Part shown: piece by piece, positions 1 through 7,875 of the stretch
Numbering within the stretch: the stretch's first letter is position 1
How the letters are laid out: each line of letters begins with the position of its first letter
DNA from: Methanosarcina sp. UBA289
GTDB taxonomy: Archaea; Halobacteriota; Methanosarcinia; Methanosarcinales; Methanosarcinaceae
Reading direction: 5' to 3'
Length of the DNA stretch: 48,183 nucleotides
NCBI GenBank assembly: GCA_002496565.1
Contig: DAKJ01000015.1
Location: forward strand, 208,391 to 256,573
Translations under genes and position numbers: made by a program
The notes under the pieces: model-generated
The model's input: the letters and a program-made list of their open reading frames with translations, nothing else
Told to the model about the DNA's origin: nothing
Databases searched by the model: none

Positions 1-500
1 AAAAAGAATGAATATCTTCAAAAGAGAATGATTATTTTTATACTGGAATAACTGCTGAAATAACTGCTGGAATAATTGAAAAACACCAGAAATTGAAGGC
101 GAAATGGTAATCGAGAGATATTAATTAAATTTTGCAATTAGATTAAGTAATGACTTTGATTACTTTGTAAGTTCAAAGGTTATTATTTATAAATATCTAT
201 GAATATGAGTCGGGGCATTATATTCTATAATTATTCTACATATTTTTTCTGTATAAATACTCGAACAATCAAAGATTAGTGAGTTATCTCAGATTCAAAA
301 TAATAAAAGTAGCATAATTTCATACTTTGTCCCAAAGATTTATAACAAACTAATTATAAGTAGTTTATGGGGTTCAAAAGTAATTTCCGAGATACCCCGA
401 ACTCCATAAAACATGCCCTAAGAGACACGATTAAGTTAGCTTTGCGCATATTTAAGCTTACCTGATTCTGTCTCCTGGGTGCTAAATAGGAGTATAAAAT
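1..500. other. Intergenic region, AT-rich
   Basis: No convincing gene is seen here. From about 255 onward the sequence resembles the region upstream of the paralogous gene at 7876: blocks containing CAATCAAA, TTCAAAATAA, CATAATTT, GTTTATGG and GTTCAAAAGTA recur in the same order. This suggests that the promoter and leader were duplicated together with the coding region. Confidence 0.6.
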
Positions 501-1190
501 ATGAAGTGTAATAAAAGTGGAACAGGCATATTTTTATTAGTAATGCTATTGGCTAGTATTGCATTGATACCAGCTGCAAGTGCACAAGAAAATGCGACTA
601 AAAAGGATCTTTCCTTTGGTCCAGAAACTCTTAATGAACTGAAAAAGGATACGAATTTTATTGCTGCATATGGAAGTATACCAGCTTTCGAAACTTCGGA
701 AGAGAGAGACCAATGGATTGATACTCTTGGCAAAATAATGGAAGAAATAAATGCAAATTTTGACCATGAAATGTCAAAGTATTCCTATCCAAATGGTCCA
801 GTAACAGGATGTGGTGTAACCATTGATGGTGTTCTAAAGGTAGGGATCAACAAGAGTGAGAAAGTTGAAAAGCCTTTTATGGACGAAATATATAAGATCT
901 TTGACTCAAAAGCAAGCCAGATGGGGCTTAAGGAAGTCCCTGTGGTATTCGTATATGAAGATAATCCTGTGCCAGTTGCTACTGAAACGCTAAATTTGTC
1001 TATATCTAGAGAAAAAAATACTGGAAGACTTAGTAATTCTAATGATGATTCTGAATATAACAATGGAAATATTTCAAACATAAATAGCTCAAGTGAAAAC
1101 GATTCGAGCAAAAATAACTCTACTCCAGGCTTTAGTTTATTGGGAGGTTTGACCTGCCTATATGGAGGGTGGAAGTTCAGCAAGAAGTAA
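501..1190 (+). CDS. Secreted protein with PGF-CTERM-like anchor (short paralog)
   Basis: Function is not recognised. The 229-aa product has a signal peptide (residues 1 to about 28, ending near ASA), then one roughly 115-residue domain. A Ser/Asn-rich linker follows (about 175-205). The C-terminus is TPGF, then a short hydrophobic stretch with LYGGW and a basic end, resembling the PGF-CTERM signals recognised by archaeosortase. The domain matches two tandem domains in the 580-aa protein at 7876 (shared pattern: YG-IP or YG-LP, D-W, Y-YP-G, G-G, EIY-I-D--A---G---VPV-F). The C-terminal 20 residues are nearly identical in the two proteins. Export and lipid anchoring at the cell surface are inferred. 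The ATG is preceded by AGGAGT. Confidence 0.85.
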   Translation: MKCNKSGTGIFLLVMLLASIALIPAASAQENATKKDLSFGPETLNELKKDTNFIAAYGSIPAFETSEERDQWIDTLGKIMEEINANFDHEMSKYSYPNGPVTGCGVTIDGVLKVGINKSEKVEKPFMDEIYKIFDSKASQMGLKEVPVVFVYEDNPVPVATETLNLSISREKNTGRLSNSNDDSEYNNGNISNINSSSENDSSKNNSTPGFSLLGGLTCLYGGWKFSKK

Positions 1191-1561
1191 CACAGGGCTT
1201 GGATTGCCAGACCGCTAAATGATAATCTGTTACCTACTATGTCTGGAACGCGAAGTAAAGATAACCTGATGTATCGAAACTCCGCACATGTTCTAAGGTA
1301 CTAAAACACTTTATTTTTTTAGGCGATGGATTTTGAGCAAAATCAATGAGGAAGTCACTATTTTGTTGTACTAGGACTTACACGGTTGAACTGATAAATC
1401 GATATGTTTTTAACCTTCAACATTTTAAACTTGATAAAACAAACCCTCTCAACAAACTTTTTCGCCTTATTTAAGTAAATTCGGCAGGCAGTGCTGTTTT
1501 TTTCTTTTCTCAACTTATTTTCCTTATAGCCAGTTCTGTTTCCTTTTTTCAGTTCACTTTT
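1191..1561. other. Intergenic region with decayed duplicate tail
   Basis: Between the secreted-protein gene and the convergent helicase gene no intact gene is seen. The 5' half resembles the DNA downstream of the paralog at 7876-9618, including a broken copy of a short membrane peptide at 1333-1374. T-rich tracts near 1490-1510 could end transcription from either side. Confidence 0.5.
1333..1374 (+). pseudogene. Remnant of 37-aa membrane peptide gene
   Basis: From TTG at 1333 the codons read LSKINEEVTILLY and then TAG. This matches the first residues MSKINKELAIL of the intact peptide at 9759. The ATG has become TTG and the frame stops after 13 codons, so this is a decayed copy within the duplicated cassette. 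The assignment rests only on this short match and its equivalent position. Confidence 0.5.
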
Positions 1562-4300
1562 TCAGTTCACTTTCCTGATAATCAGTTTCTTCACAAACTT
1601 TTTGTTATTTTTTTCTTCATTGGCTTCGCATCCTTCTTTTTCTGAAACTTCAATCCAAAGTCTGAAGTTATAATCATTGCCTGCTCCAAGGTCTCGAATG
1701 CAGATTCCAAGAGGCTTCTCCCTTGTAGGTTCTTTTTTTCCTCGTAGTTTCTGGTGAAAAGTTTTTGCGGCAGCCTTTTCGGGAACAGGAGCAGAGATTA
1801 CTCCGATCATTCCGCCATTTTCGTCCGTGGCAATAAAGGTTCTTTCCTTTTTCTCCTGCGATACTGAGACTTCCTGTTTTATGGCTTCCCGCCTGAGCTG
1901 GCGTCTGACCCTGCTCAGCGCGTCTTCGGTATTTCTCTTTTCGGGAGCAGGTCTGGAAACCCGGACTTCGGAAAGGTGTTTTTCTTTTCTCTCAGGCGGA
2001 ACATAAGGAGCTTTTCCAAGGAGTTCGTGCAGGAGCATGATTGCAGCATGCTTATCCAGGGGTTCGTTATTGTTTCCGCATTTTGGCGACTGAATACAAC
2101 TTGGGCAGCCGTTTTCACATGGGCAGCTTTCAATTGCTTTTAAGGTGCCGTCAAGCACCTGTTCAATCAGATCATAACCTTTTTCAGCGTATCCGACTCC
2201 TCCCCTGTGCCCGTCATAAATGAAGATTCCGCTTTTGCCTCCGAGGTCAGGATGAGACGGAGTGGAAACTCCGCCTACGTCGCTCCTGTCCACAAGCAGG
2301 TGAAGAGGGTACATTGAAATCATCGCATGCTCGATTGCATGGATCCCGCCTGCAAAATCAAGTTTATGCTCTCCTACAAGTTCCTGAAGTTTATCCGGAA
2401 GCTTGAGCCACAGAGCCATTGTCTGAAGGCTGACAGGGGGCATCTCAAGGTTGTGAGCGCTCATTATATCATTGCTCTGAGTCTGGATTTTCCTGTAGCC
2501 TATAACCCTGTCCGTTACCTCAACTTCTCCAAGCCCAACTTCTACCTCCGGCGCGTGTAAAAGCGGCTTTATCGCATAGGTCTCCTGCACAAACACAGAA
2601 GAGTCGATCATAGGTTTCGTATAATAGGTATCATGCGTCTTTACAGCATGGATTTCCTTCTTTTCATGGTCGATCCTGTTTATGTAATAGGATTCTCCCC
2701 TGTGCATATAAACCGCACCAGGATGGCATTCCCTGAAGGCAAGCATTTCCTCAATGTCTTTTTCTATGGGGAAGCGTTTTTCCCCTTCAAAAGTAAGGAG
2801 CGAGTAAGTGTTATTATCGATTCCCCGAAGCGAAACGTGTTTGTAAGGAAACGGGTCAGTCGAATACTTCAGGTCTTTACCTGCAAGCAGGCCTTCAGCT
2901 TCCAGAAGTTCCACAACTCTTGGATACCCATTTCCGAAATATTTCTCATCGGACTCCCGCAGAGGAATCTCTTTTGCGGCACAGAGCAGGTGCCCTGCAA
3001 GGATATATGGATTTTTGGGGTTAAGCACCGCATTTTCACTGCTTCGTGTAAAAAAGTCTGCAGGGTTTCTCATGTAATATTGATCAAGGGCGTTTGTACC
3101 TGCAACAAGGACAACAAGGCTTTCATTTCCACTCCTGCCTGCCCTGCCTGCCTGTTGCCTGGCACTCATTACTGTACCTGGGTAGCCGTCCAGAATACAG
3201 GCATCAAGTCCTCCTATATCTATCCCGAGTTCAAGCGCATTTGTGGAAATAACCCCTCGAAGTTCTCCTGAATTCATTTTCTTTTCGATTTCTTCCCTTT
3301 CCCTGTCAAAATAGCCGCTCCTGTACGAACAGATGGCAGGGGAGAGGTTTCTACTCCTCAAAAGCTCCCTGCAGCTTTTATACATCCTCTCAACTCCCTG
3401 CCTGGACCGAGTAAAGGCCAGGGTCTGAAGTCCTGCCTGAACAGACTTTGCAAAAAGCGAAGAAGCCTCAGAAAAGCTGCTTCTCCGGAGTGTACATCCC
3501 TTATTATTCAGATAAAGTGGAGGATTCCAGAAAACGAATTGCTGGCTGCTCTGAAAAGAGCCATTATGCTCAATTATTGAGGCTTTTCGTCCGATAAGAG
3601 TTTCCGTATGGTCTTCCGGATTTCCTATGGTTGCAGAACAGCAGATAAATTGTGGAGACGCCCCGTAATACTCAGCCACACGTAAAAGCCGCCTGAGCAG
3701 GTTTGCCATATTGCTGCCTATAACTCCTCGATAATAATGGCTCTCATCAACAATTATGAACTTAAGGTTTGAGAAAAAGCGCCTCCATAGATGATGCCAG
3801 GCAAGAAAACTCATGTGAATCATTTCAGGGTTTGTCAAAACAACATTGGTTTGCCCTTCTCTGACCCTCCTCTTCTCTGCCTCTGAAAGAGCGCCTGTAT
3901 AACGGGCTATGCCTGCACCTGATTCCAGCGCCTTTTCAAATTCCAGAAAGGATTTTAACTGGTCATTTACAAGTGCGTTTAAAGGAGAAATGTAAAGGGC
4001 AGTTGCTTTAGGTTCATTAAGAATAGTTTCAAAAACAGGAATCATATAAGTAAGGGACTTTCCGCTTGCAGTGGTCGTGCAGAGTACAATGTCTTTTCCT
4101 TCCCGGATATTTTCTATGGCCTCTACCTGATGAACGTAAAGATCTTCGATTCCGATGCCTGAAAGGGCTACTTTTACTTGAGGTTTAAGCTCCAAAGGAG
4201 AATACTGAGCTTCTCTTGCAGGAATTTTCTCATTATGAACGATCTGATTTTCATAGCGGCTGGAAGTTTTTATCTGATCTAGAAAGCGGGATATGTCCAT
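1562..4300 (-). CDS. DEAD/DEAH-box helicase with DUF1998 zinc module (MrfA/YprA-like)
   Basis: Superfamily 2 ATP-dependent helicase, 912 aa. The N-terminal RecA lobe has the P-loop variant TTTASGKS (about residues 75-82), motif II DESH (185-188) and motif III SAT (222-224). The second lobe has ELGIDIGGLD and QQAGRAGR. A C-terminal Cys cluster (C726, C728, C733, C736, C742) is typical of DUF1998. This order is that of Bacillus MrfA/YprA and relatives of eukaryotic Hrq1, which act in repair of crosslinked or bulky-adduct DNA; that role here is inferred from family. The protein runs about 160 residues past the Cys cluster, longer than the roughly 750-aa bacterial form, with a charged linker and a small conserved-looking end. 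ATG start at 4300. It lies 87 nt downstream of the DUF2207 gene on the same strand. Confidence 0.9.
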   Translation of the reverse strand: MDISRFLDQIKTSSRYENQIVHNEKIPAREAQYSPLELKPQVKVALSGIGIEDLYVHQVEAIENIREGKDIVLCTTTASGKSLTYMIPVFETILNEPKATALYISPLNALVNDQLKSFLEFEKALESGAGIARYTGALSEAEKRRVREGQTNVVLTNPEMIHMSFLAWHHLWRRFFSNLKFIIVDESHYYRGVIGSNMANLLRRLLRVAEYYGASPQFICCSATIGNPEDHTETLIGRKASIIEHNGSFQSSQQFVFWNPPLYLNNKGCTLRRSSFSEASSLFAKSVQAGLQTLAFTRSRQGVERMYKSCRELLRSRNLSPAICSYRSGYFDREREEIEKKMNSGELRGVISTNALELGIDIGGLDACILDGYPGTVMSARQQAGRAGRSGNESLVVLVAGTNALDQYYMRNPADFFTRSSENAVLNPKNPYILAGHLLCAAKEIPLRESDEKYFGNGYPRVVELLEAEGLLAGKDLKYSTDPFPYKHVSLRGIDNNTYSLLTFEGEKRFPIEKDIEEMLAFRECHPGAVYMHRGESYYINRIDHEKKEIHAVKTHDTYYTKPMIDSSVFVQETYAIKPLLHAPEVEVGLGEVEVTDRVIGYRKIQTQSNDIMSAHNLEMPPVSLQTMALWLKLPDKLQELVGEHKLDFAGGIHAIEHAMISMYPLHLLVDRSDVGGVSTPSHPDLGGKSGIFIYDGHRGGVGYAEKGYDLIEQVLDGTLKAIESCPCENGCPSCIQSPKCGNNNEPLDKHAAIMLLHELLGKAPYVPPERKEKHLSEVRVSRPAPEKRNTEDALSRVRRQLRREAIKQEVSVSQEKKERTFIATDENGGMIGVISAPVPEKAAAKTFHQKLRGKKEPTREKPLGICIRDLGAGNDYNFRLWIEVSEKEGCEANEEKNNKKFVKKLIIRKVN

Positions 4301-4387
4301 TTTTTTTCGGCACCGTTTTATTTTATCCGGGGAATGTTATTTTTATAGTATTTTGCTTTTTTGTTCCTATTTTTGGTTATCTCTATC

Positions 4388-6277
4388 TTATTTTGAAGCG
4401 TCTCCACCTCCAGAGCTGCCATTAACGTTGTTCTCTCTATTTAGATCTCCAGAACGATTTATATTATCTTCTAGATTTATATCTACAGAATAGGATGAAG
4501 ACGAGACGTTCCCACAACTGTAGCTAGAAGAATCATAGCCAGATCTATTAGATCTATTATAATTGTAACTTATGGGATAGAAGTGACTTTCTTCTAGCTG
4601 GTCAGATGGGACAACCAGAGCCATATTTTGAAGATTTTCCTTTGCGACTCCCAGAGAGGCTGCATACACTACATAAGAATCCCAGATCTTTATTGACTCA
4701 GGAGAATATTCTTTGAGAGCAGAAAGATCTGTAAGATATTTTTTAAAATTGTCCCATTGTTTATAGTAAAGGTTTCCTTCAGGGGTCCAGCGCCCAAATA
4801 TCGTTATGAATGTGCCTGAGCACCTTATCATGACAAAACCGAAAATCCCGATTAAACTGGTCAGTACATTTATCTTTGAGGCCAGAGGAAACACGTTTGA
4901 AGGGAAAATTCCCGAAATTAGAATATAATAAACAATTGCGGCTAATAGAATTGATCGGGAAAAGAAATTCATATATTTGTTTCCTGTTGATTGGAATAAT
5001 TTATCAAACTCAATGTGTGCTTCAACTTTTCTATTCCACGCATTTATAAATCGATAAAAATCCGTTCCGTTTTCAAGATCTTTTTTAAATTTTTCCCAAG
5101 AAACATTTCTTTCAAAAGCATGGGCTTTTAATAAATAAAGCACATCTTTTTCAAAATCTTCAAGCTCAACTAAGTTTTCATTAGGTTCCGAATATATCTC
5201 GTCGTTGACAAGTTCGATCATAAAGTTTTTGGATTCGGGCTCTGGAGTGCTTAATGAATCTGTGTCTTCGGGTTTTAAATTTCGCAAAGAGATGTAATTG
5301 CGGTTAGCAAGATCCATAAATGTAGCAGTAAATCCTTCTATTTTAGAAATTCCCATTCTTCCACTGATAATAGCATTAACGATTGCGGGTTTGGCATCTG
5401 AAGGAGGTTTTCTTTCATACGTCTCTTTGTAATCTATTTTCTCTTCTCTTCCATATCTAAGGTATATAAGAAAAGGAAATGCCAGGACAAAAAATGCAAA
5501 TAAAACGGTCTTCCTATAAAGGTCGTCTAAGATCAAGGTTTTCTGTTGATATACTTTTTCAACAGCTAATGTTTCTTTGAGTCCCTTGGTATTGTCTATC
5601 TGGACAAAATTGGGATTGGGGGATTCAATTCTTGAGAAAATCGCTTTGATTTCATACCATTGGGTGGAAGGGATCGTGCCTGTCCTTAAACTAATTACAT
5701 TATCTTCTATATGCACTTCTTGAGTATAAGCAGCCGGATGAATCCAGTATTTGAGTTCACTTTCGTTTTTCATCGGAAGCTTAACATTTCCTTTAAAGCT
5801 CTTCAGAGGTTTCTCCCATTTTCCTCCCCACAGCTTATAACTAAATTCAGAGACATCCCTGTAAACTTTTACTACACCATAACAATCGTATGAAACAAAA
5901 AGAGTAACCTTTTCTGGAGTAGGATCTGGAAGCTTGCCTATTACTATATATCCTTCTGGAATTCTTTCGACTTTGAGTGTACACGCTTTATCTGAACATT
6001 GTGCCTCAACATTCCGAATAGATTCTCCAGGTAACGCCTTGAGTTCTCTATGAATATCAATGTAATGTCCATCAAATGCATATGAAACCGATTCTTCAAC
6101 ATGGGCTATACCCTTTGCATTAACAGTTATATTTGTCTCAGCTTCTTCAAGTGAGTATTTTGCACTTGCTAAGGACACTAGGCAAAGACAAAGCAGCAAA
6201 AGAATTATTGATTTAAATAACAACGAATTAATATTTGCCTCTCTGGCAGCTTTACAAGAGCCATTCGAAAGCCCCAA
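4388..6277 (-). CDS. DUF2207 family membrane protein
   Basis: A 629-aa predicted membrane protein of the DUF2207 family; molecular function unknown. An N-terminal signal or anchor (about residues 18-39, LLLLCLCLVSLASA) precedes a beta-rich extracytoplasmic domain of about 200 residues. A TM segment follows near 255-272, then a cytoplasmic region, a pair of TM segments near 440-490, and a low-complexity Ser/Asn/Tyr tail ending in GGG. The family in bacteria often ends in a Gly/Ser-rich tail. The start is probably TTG at 6277, because GGGGGAA sits about 7 nt upstream. The helicase gene follows on the same strand, so the two may be co-transcribed. Confidence 0.82.
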   Translation of the reverse strand: MGLSNGSCKAAREANINSLLFKSIILLLLCLCLVSLASAKYSLEEAETNITVNAKGIAHVEESVSYAFDGHYIDIHRELKALPGESIRNVEAQCSDKACTLKVERIPEGYIVIGKLPDPTPEKVTLFVSYDCYGVVKVYRDVSEFSYKLWGGKWEKPLKSFKGNVKLPMKNESELKYWIHPAAYTQEVHIEDNVISLRTGTIPSTQWYEIKAIFSRIESPNPNFVQIDNTKGLKETLAVEKVYQQKTLILDDLYRKTVLFAFFVLAFPFLIYLRYGREEKIDYKETYERKPPSDAKPAIVNAIISGRMGISKIEGFTATFMDLANRNYISLRNLKPEDTDSLSTPEPESKNFMIELVNDEIYSEPNENLVELEDFEKDVLYLLKAHAFERNVSWEKFKKDLENGTDFYRFINAWNRKVEAHIEFDKLFQSTGNKYMNFFSRSILLAAIVYYILISGIFPSNVFPLASKINVLTSLIGIFGFVMIRCSGTFITIFGRWTPEGNLYYKQWDNFKKYLTDLSALKEYSPESIKIWDSYVVYAASLGVAKENLQNMALVVPSDQLEESHFYPISYNYNRSNRSGYDSSSYSCGNVSSSSYSVDINLEDNINRSGDLNRENNVNGSSGGGDASK

Positions 6278-6502
6278 TCAAGTTTCCCCCAACCCTATAT
6301 TATTTCCCAGATTATTATATTATCCAGAATCTTTTTAATACTTAGGTTCAAACTGGTTCGCAGATTCCTGTTTTTTGTAAAGTTTAGGTTGGGCAAATAT
6401 TCTTTTCAAGTATATGAAACATATAATCATACAATCTTCTCAAGTAGATTGTTATATATTATTTTGTATTTATAATAATTATATATAAAACGTTTTTATC
6501 AT
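6278..6502. other. AT-rich intergenic spacer with a hairpin
   Basis: No coding region is seen. A 7-bp perfect stem, ACAATCT (6431-6437) with AGATTGT (6446-6452), encloses an 8-nt loop. It sits between the divergent DUF2207 and EchC-like genes and upstream of the MITE. Confidence 0.4.
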
Positions 6503-6624
6503 GGCTCTGTAGAAAACTTATCTAAATCAGCTACAATAGGCTGAAAATAAAGGAGTGAAAACAGGTCAAGCTATTCAGTTCAAATTAATGAAAATTCTTT
6601 ATTTCAGAGGATTTCTACAGAGCC
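6503..6624. mobile_element. 122-bp MITE with 13-bp perfect terminal inverted repeats
   Basis: The element starts with GGCTCTGTAGAAA (6503-6515) and ends with the exact reverse complement TTTCTACAGAGCC (6612-6624). It has no coding capacity. The inverted copy at 47711-47830 matches it along its whole length, including interior blocks such as the CTGAAATAA and CTGATTTAGA motifs. This marks it as a dispersed family mobilised in trans by a full-length insertion sequence elsewhere. It lies just upstream of the TATA box of the EchC-like gene. Confidence 0.8.
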
Positions 6625-6649
6625 TGGAATCTCACTTTTCATAATCAAA

Positions 6650-6662
6650 TTTATATATATAA
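6650..6662 (+). promoter_or_regulatory. TATA box for the EchC-like gene
   Basis: The run TTTATATATATAA lies about 50-60 nt upstream of the ATG at 6711, where an archaeal TATA box would give a start near 6680. It is a sequence match only. Confidence 0.45.
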
Positions 6663-6710
6663 ACTCAGTATAAAATTAATAGCACTAAATTTTATTGCGT
6701 TCCAAGAGAA

Positions 6711-7208
6711 ATGTTTATGTCATTATCAAAATCTCCATGGATTATACACGTAAATTGTAACAGTTGTAATGGCTGTGATATTGAAGTAATAGCTTGTCTT
6801 ACTCCTATATATGATGCTGAAAGATTTGGTGTTTTAAACATCGGTACTCCCAAGCAAGCAGATATTATGGTAGTTACAGGCGCGGTGAATTACAAAAATG
6901 TGAACGTTCTTAAAAACATCTATAATCAGATTCCAGATCCAAAAGTTGTTTTGGCAGTCGGTTCCTGTGCATCCACAGGTGGAATTTTCCACGGCTGCTA
7001 TAACGTAATAGGCGGAGTGGATCAGGTTATACCCGTAGACGTATATGTCCCCGGATGTTGCCCAAGACCTGAAGCCATACTTGATGGAATCGCGGCAGCT
7101 CTTCCGATTCTAGAAGATAAGAAGAAAAGGAATATCAAAGGAGAAGAGGTAAAACTTAAAGGAAATGAGATGCCAGCATCCAGTGATTCCTTAGGCACGC
7201 CACGCTGA
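6711..7208 (+). CDS. Orphan EchC-like hydrogenase small subunit (NuoB/20-kDa family)
   Basis: A 165-aa member of the [NiFe]-hydrogenase small-subunit / NADH dehydrogenase 20-kDa family, closest in motif pattern to EchC of the energy-converting Ech hydrogenase. The Cys ligands of the proximal [4Fe-4S] cluster are present: CNSCNGC near the N-terminus, GSCAS in the middle and PGCCPRPEA near the end. EchC normally works with EchA, B, D, E and F, and relays electrons between ferredoxin and the NiFe site at the membrane. None of those partners is in this window: the gene stands alone between a MITE and a secreted-protein gene. It may be a relic, a spare subunit or part of another complex. ATG at 6711 is used; a second ATG at 6717 is possible. 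No strong ribosome binding site is seen. Confidence 0.8.
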   Translation: MFMSLSKSPWIIHVNCNSCNGCDIEVIACLTPIYDAERFGVLNIGTPKQADIMVVTGAVNYKNVNVLKNIYNQIPDPKVVLAVGSCASTGGIFHGCYNVIGGVDQVIPVDVYVPGCCPRPEAILDGIAAALPILEDKKKRNIKGEEVKLKGNEMPASSDSLGTPR

Positions 7209-7875
7209 AGTAAAAGTGGTGTAGTCTTTTTCTTAGTAATATAAAAGCCGTTTATTTGTGTTTTTTTCTTTTTGTTCGGTCTCTCTCATTTTATGATTTT
7301 CTGTATCTTTTTTGCTTCATCTGTTAGTGTTTTTAGTTTTTTCTGTTCCTTCCTGTTTCCTTTTATTCCGTCTTATTTTGTAAAATCAAACTTGTTGATT
7401 ATGCGTATAAAGCAGTCCGAAGTACTAATCATCGCATGCATTTATTCGCCAGTAGACTATAATTAGGGAATATATTATTCTAAATTCCATATGGATTAAC
7501 TGAAATATGAGCTTAATATACTGCAGATTTGTGCTAGTCCTTTTTATATATTCAAGTTTTTATATATTAAAATTTGAGTTAAGACAGTTTGCTTATATAT
7601 ATATACTTTCTAGCAAGATCATCAAACAATCAAACCCAGGGAAATAATTGAGAATTCAAAATAAGTGTGAAAATCACATAATTTGAAAATTTCCACAGAA
7701 AATTTATAAGGAATCAACAGAGAGGAGTTTATGGAGTTCAAAAGTACTTTACAGGACAACCCAAATTTCGCAGAATACCCTACGTGGCATTATGCATGTT
7801 AGCTTTGTGTATATATTTTAAGCCTACCTGATTCTGCCTCCTAGGGAAAAACAACTACAACTGGGAGTCAGACTA
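7209..7875. other. Long AT-rich intergenic region and leader of the 7876 gene
   Basis: No credible gene is seen; short open frames here are T-rich chance ORFs. The segment from about 7610 to 7850 is the counterpart of 255-480 upstream of the shorter paralog, and shares the GTTTATGG-GTTCAAAAGTA and CCTACCTGATTCTG blocks. It therefore carries a duplicated promoter and leader. Confidence 0.55.

Noticed and set aside
2633..3271. 212-aa ORF on the plus strand
   Set aside because: It lies wholly inside the helicase gene on the opposite strand, which has clear motifs.
7272..7466. 64-aa Phe/Ser-rich ORF after the EchC-like gene
   Set aside because: T-rich DNA read as protein; no ribosome binding site and no recognisable pattern.
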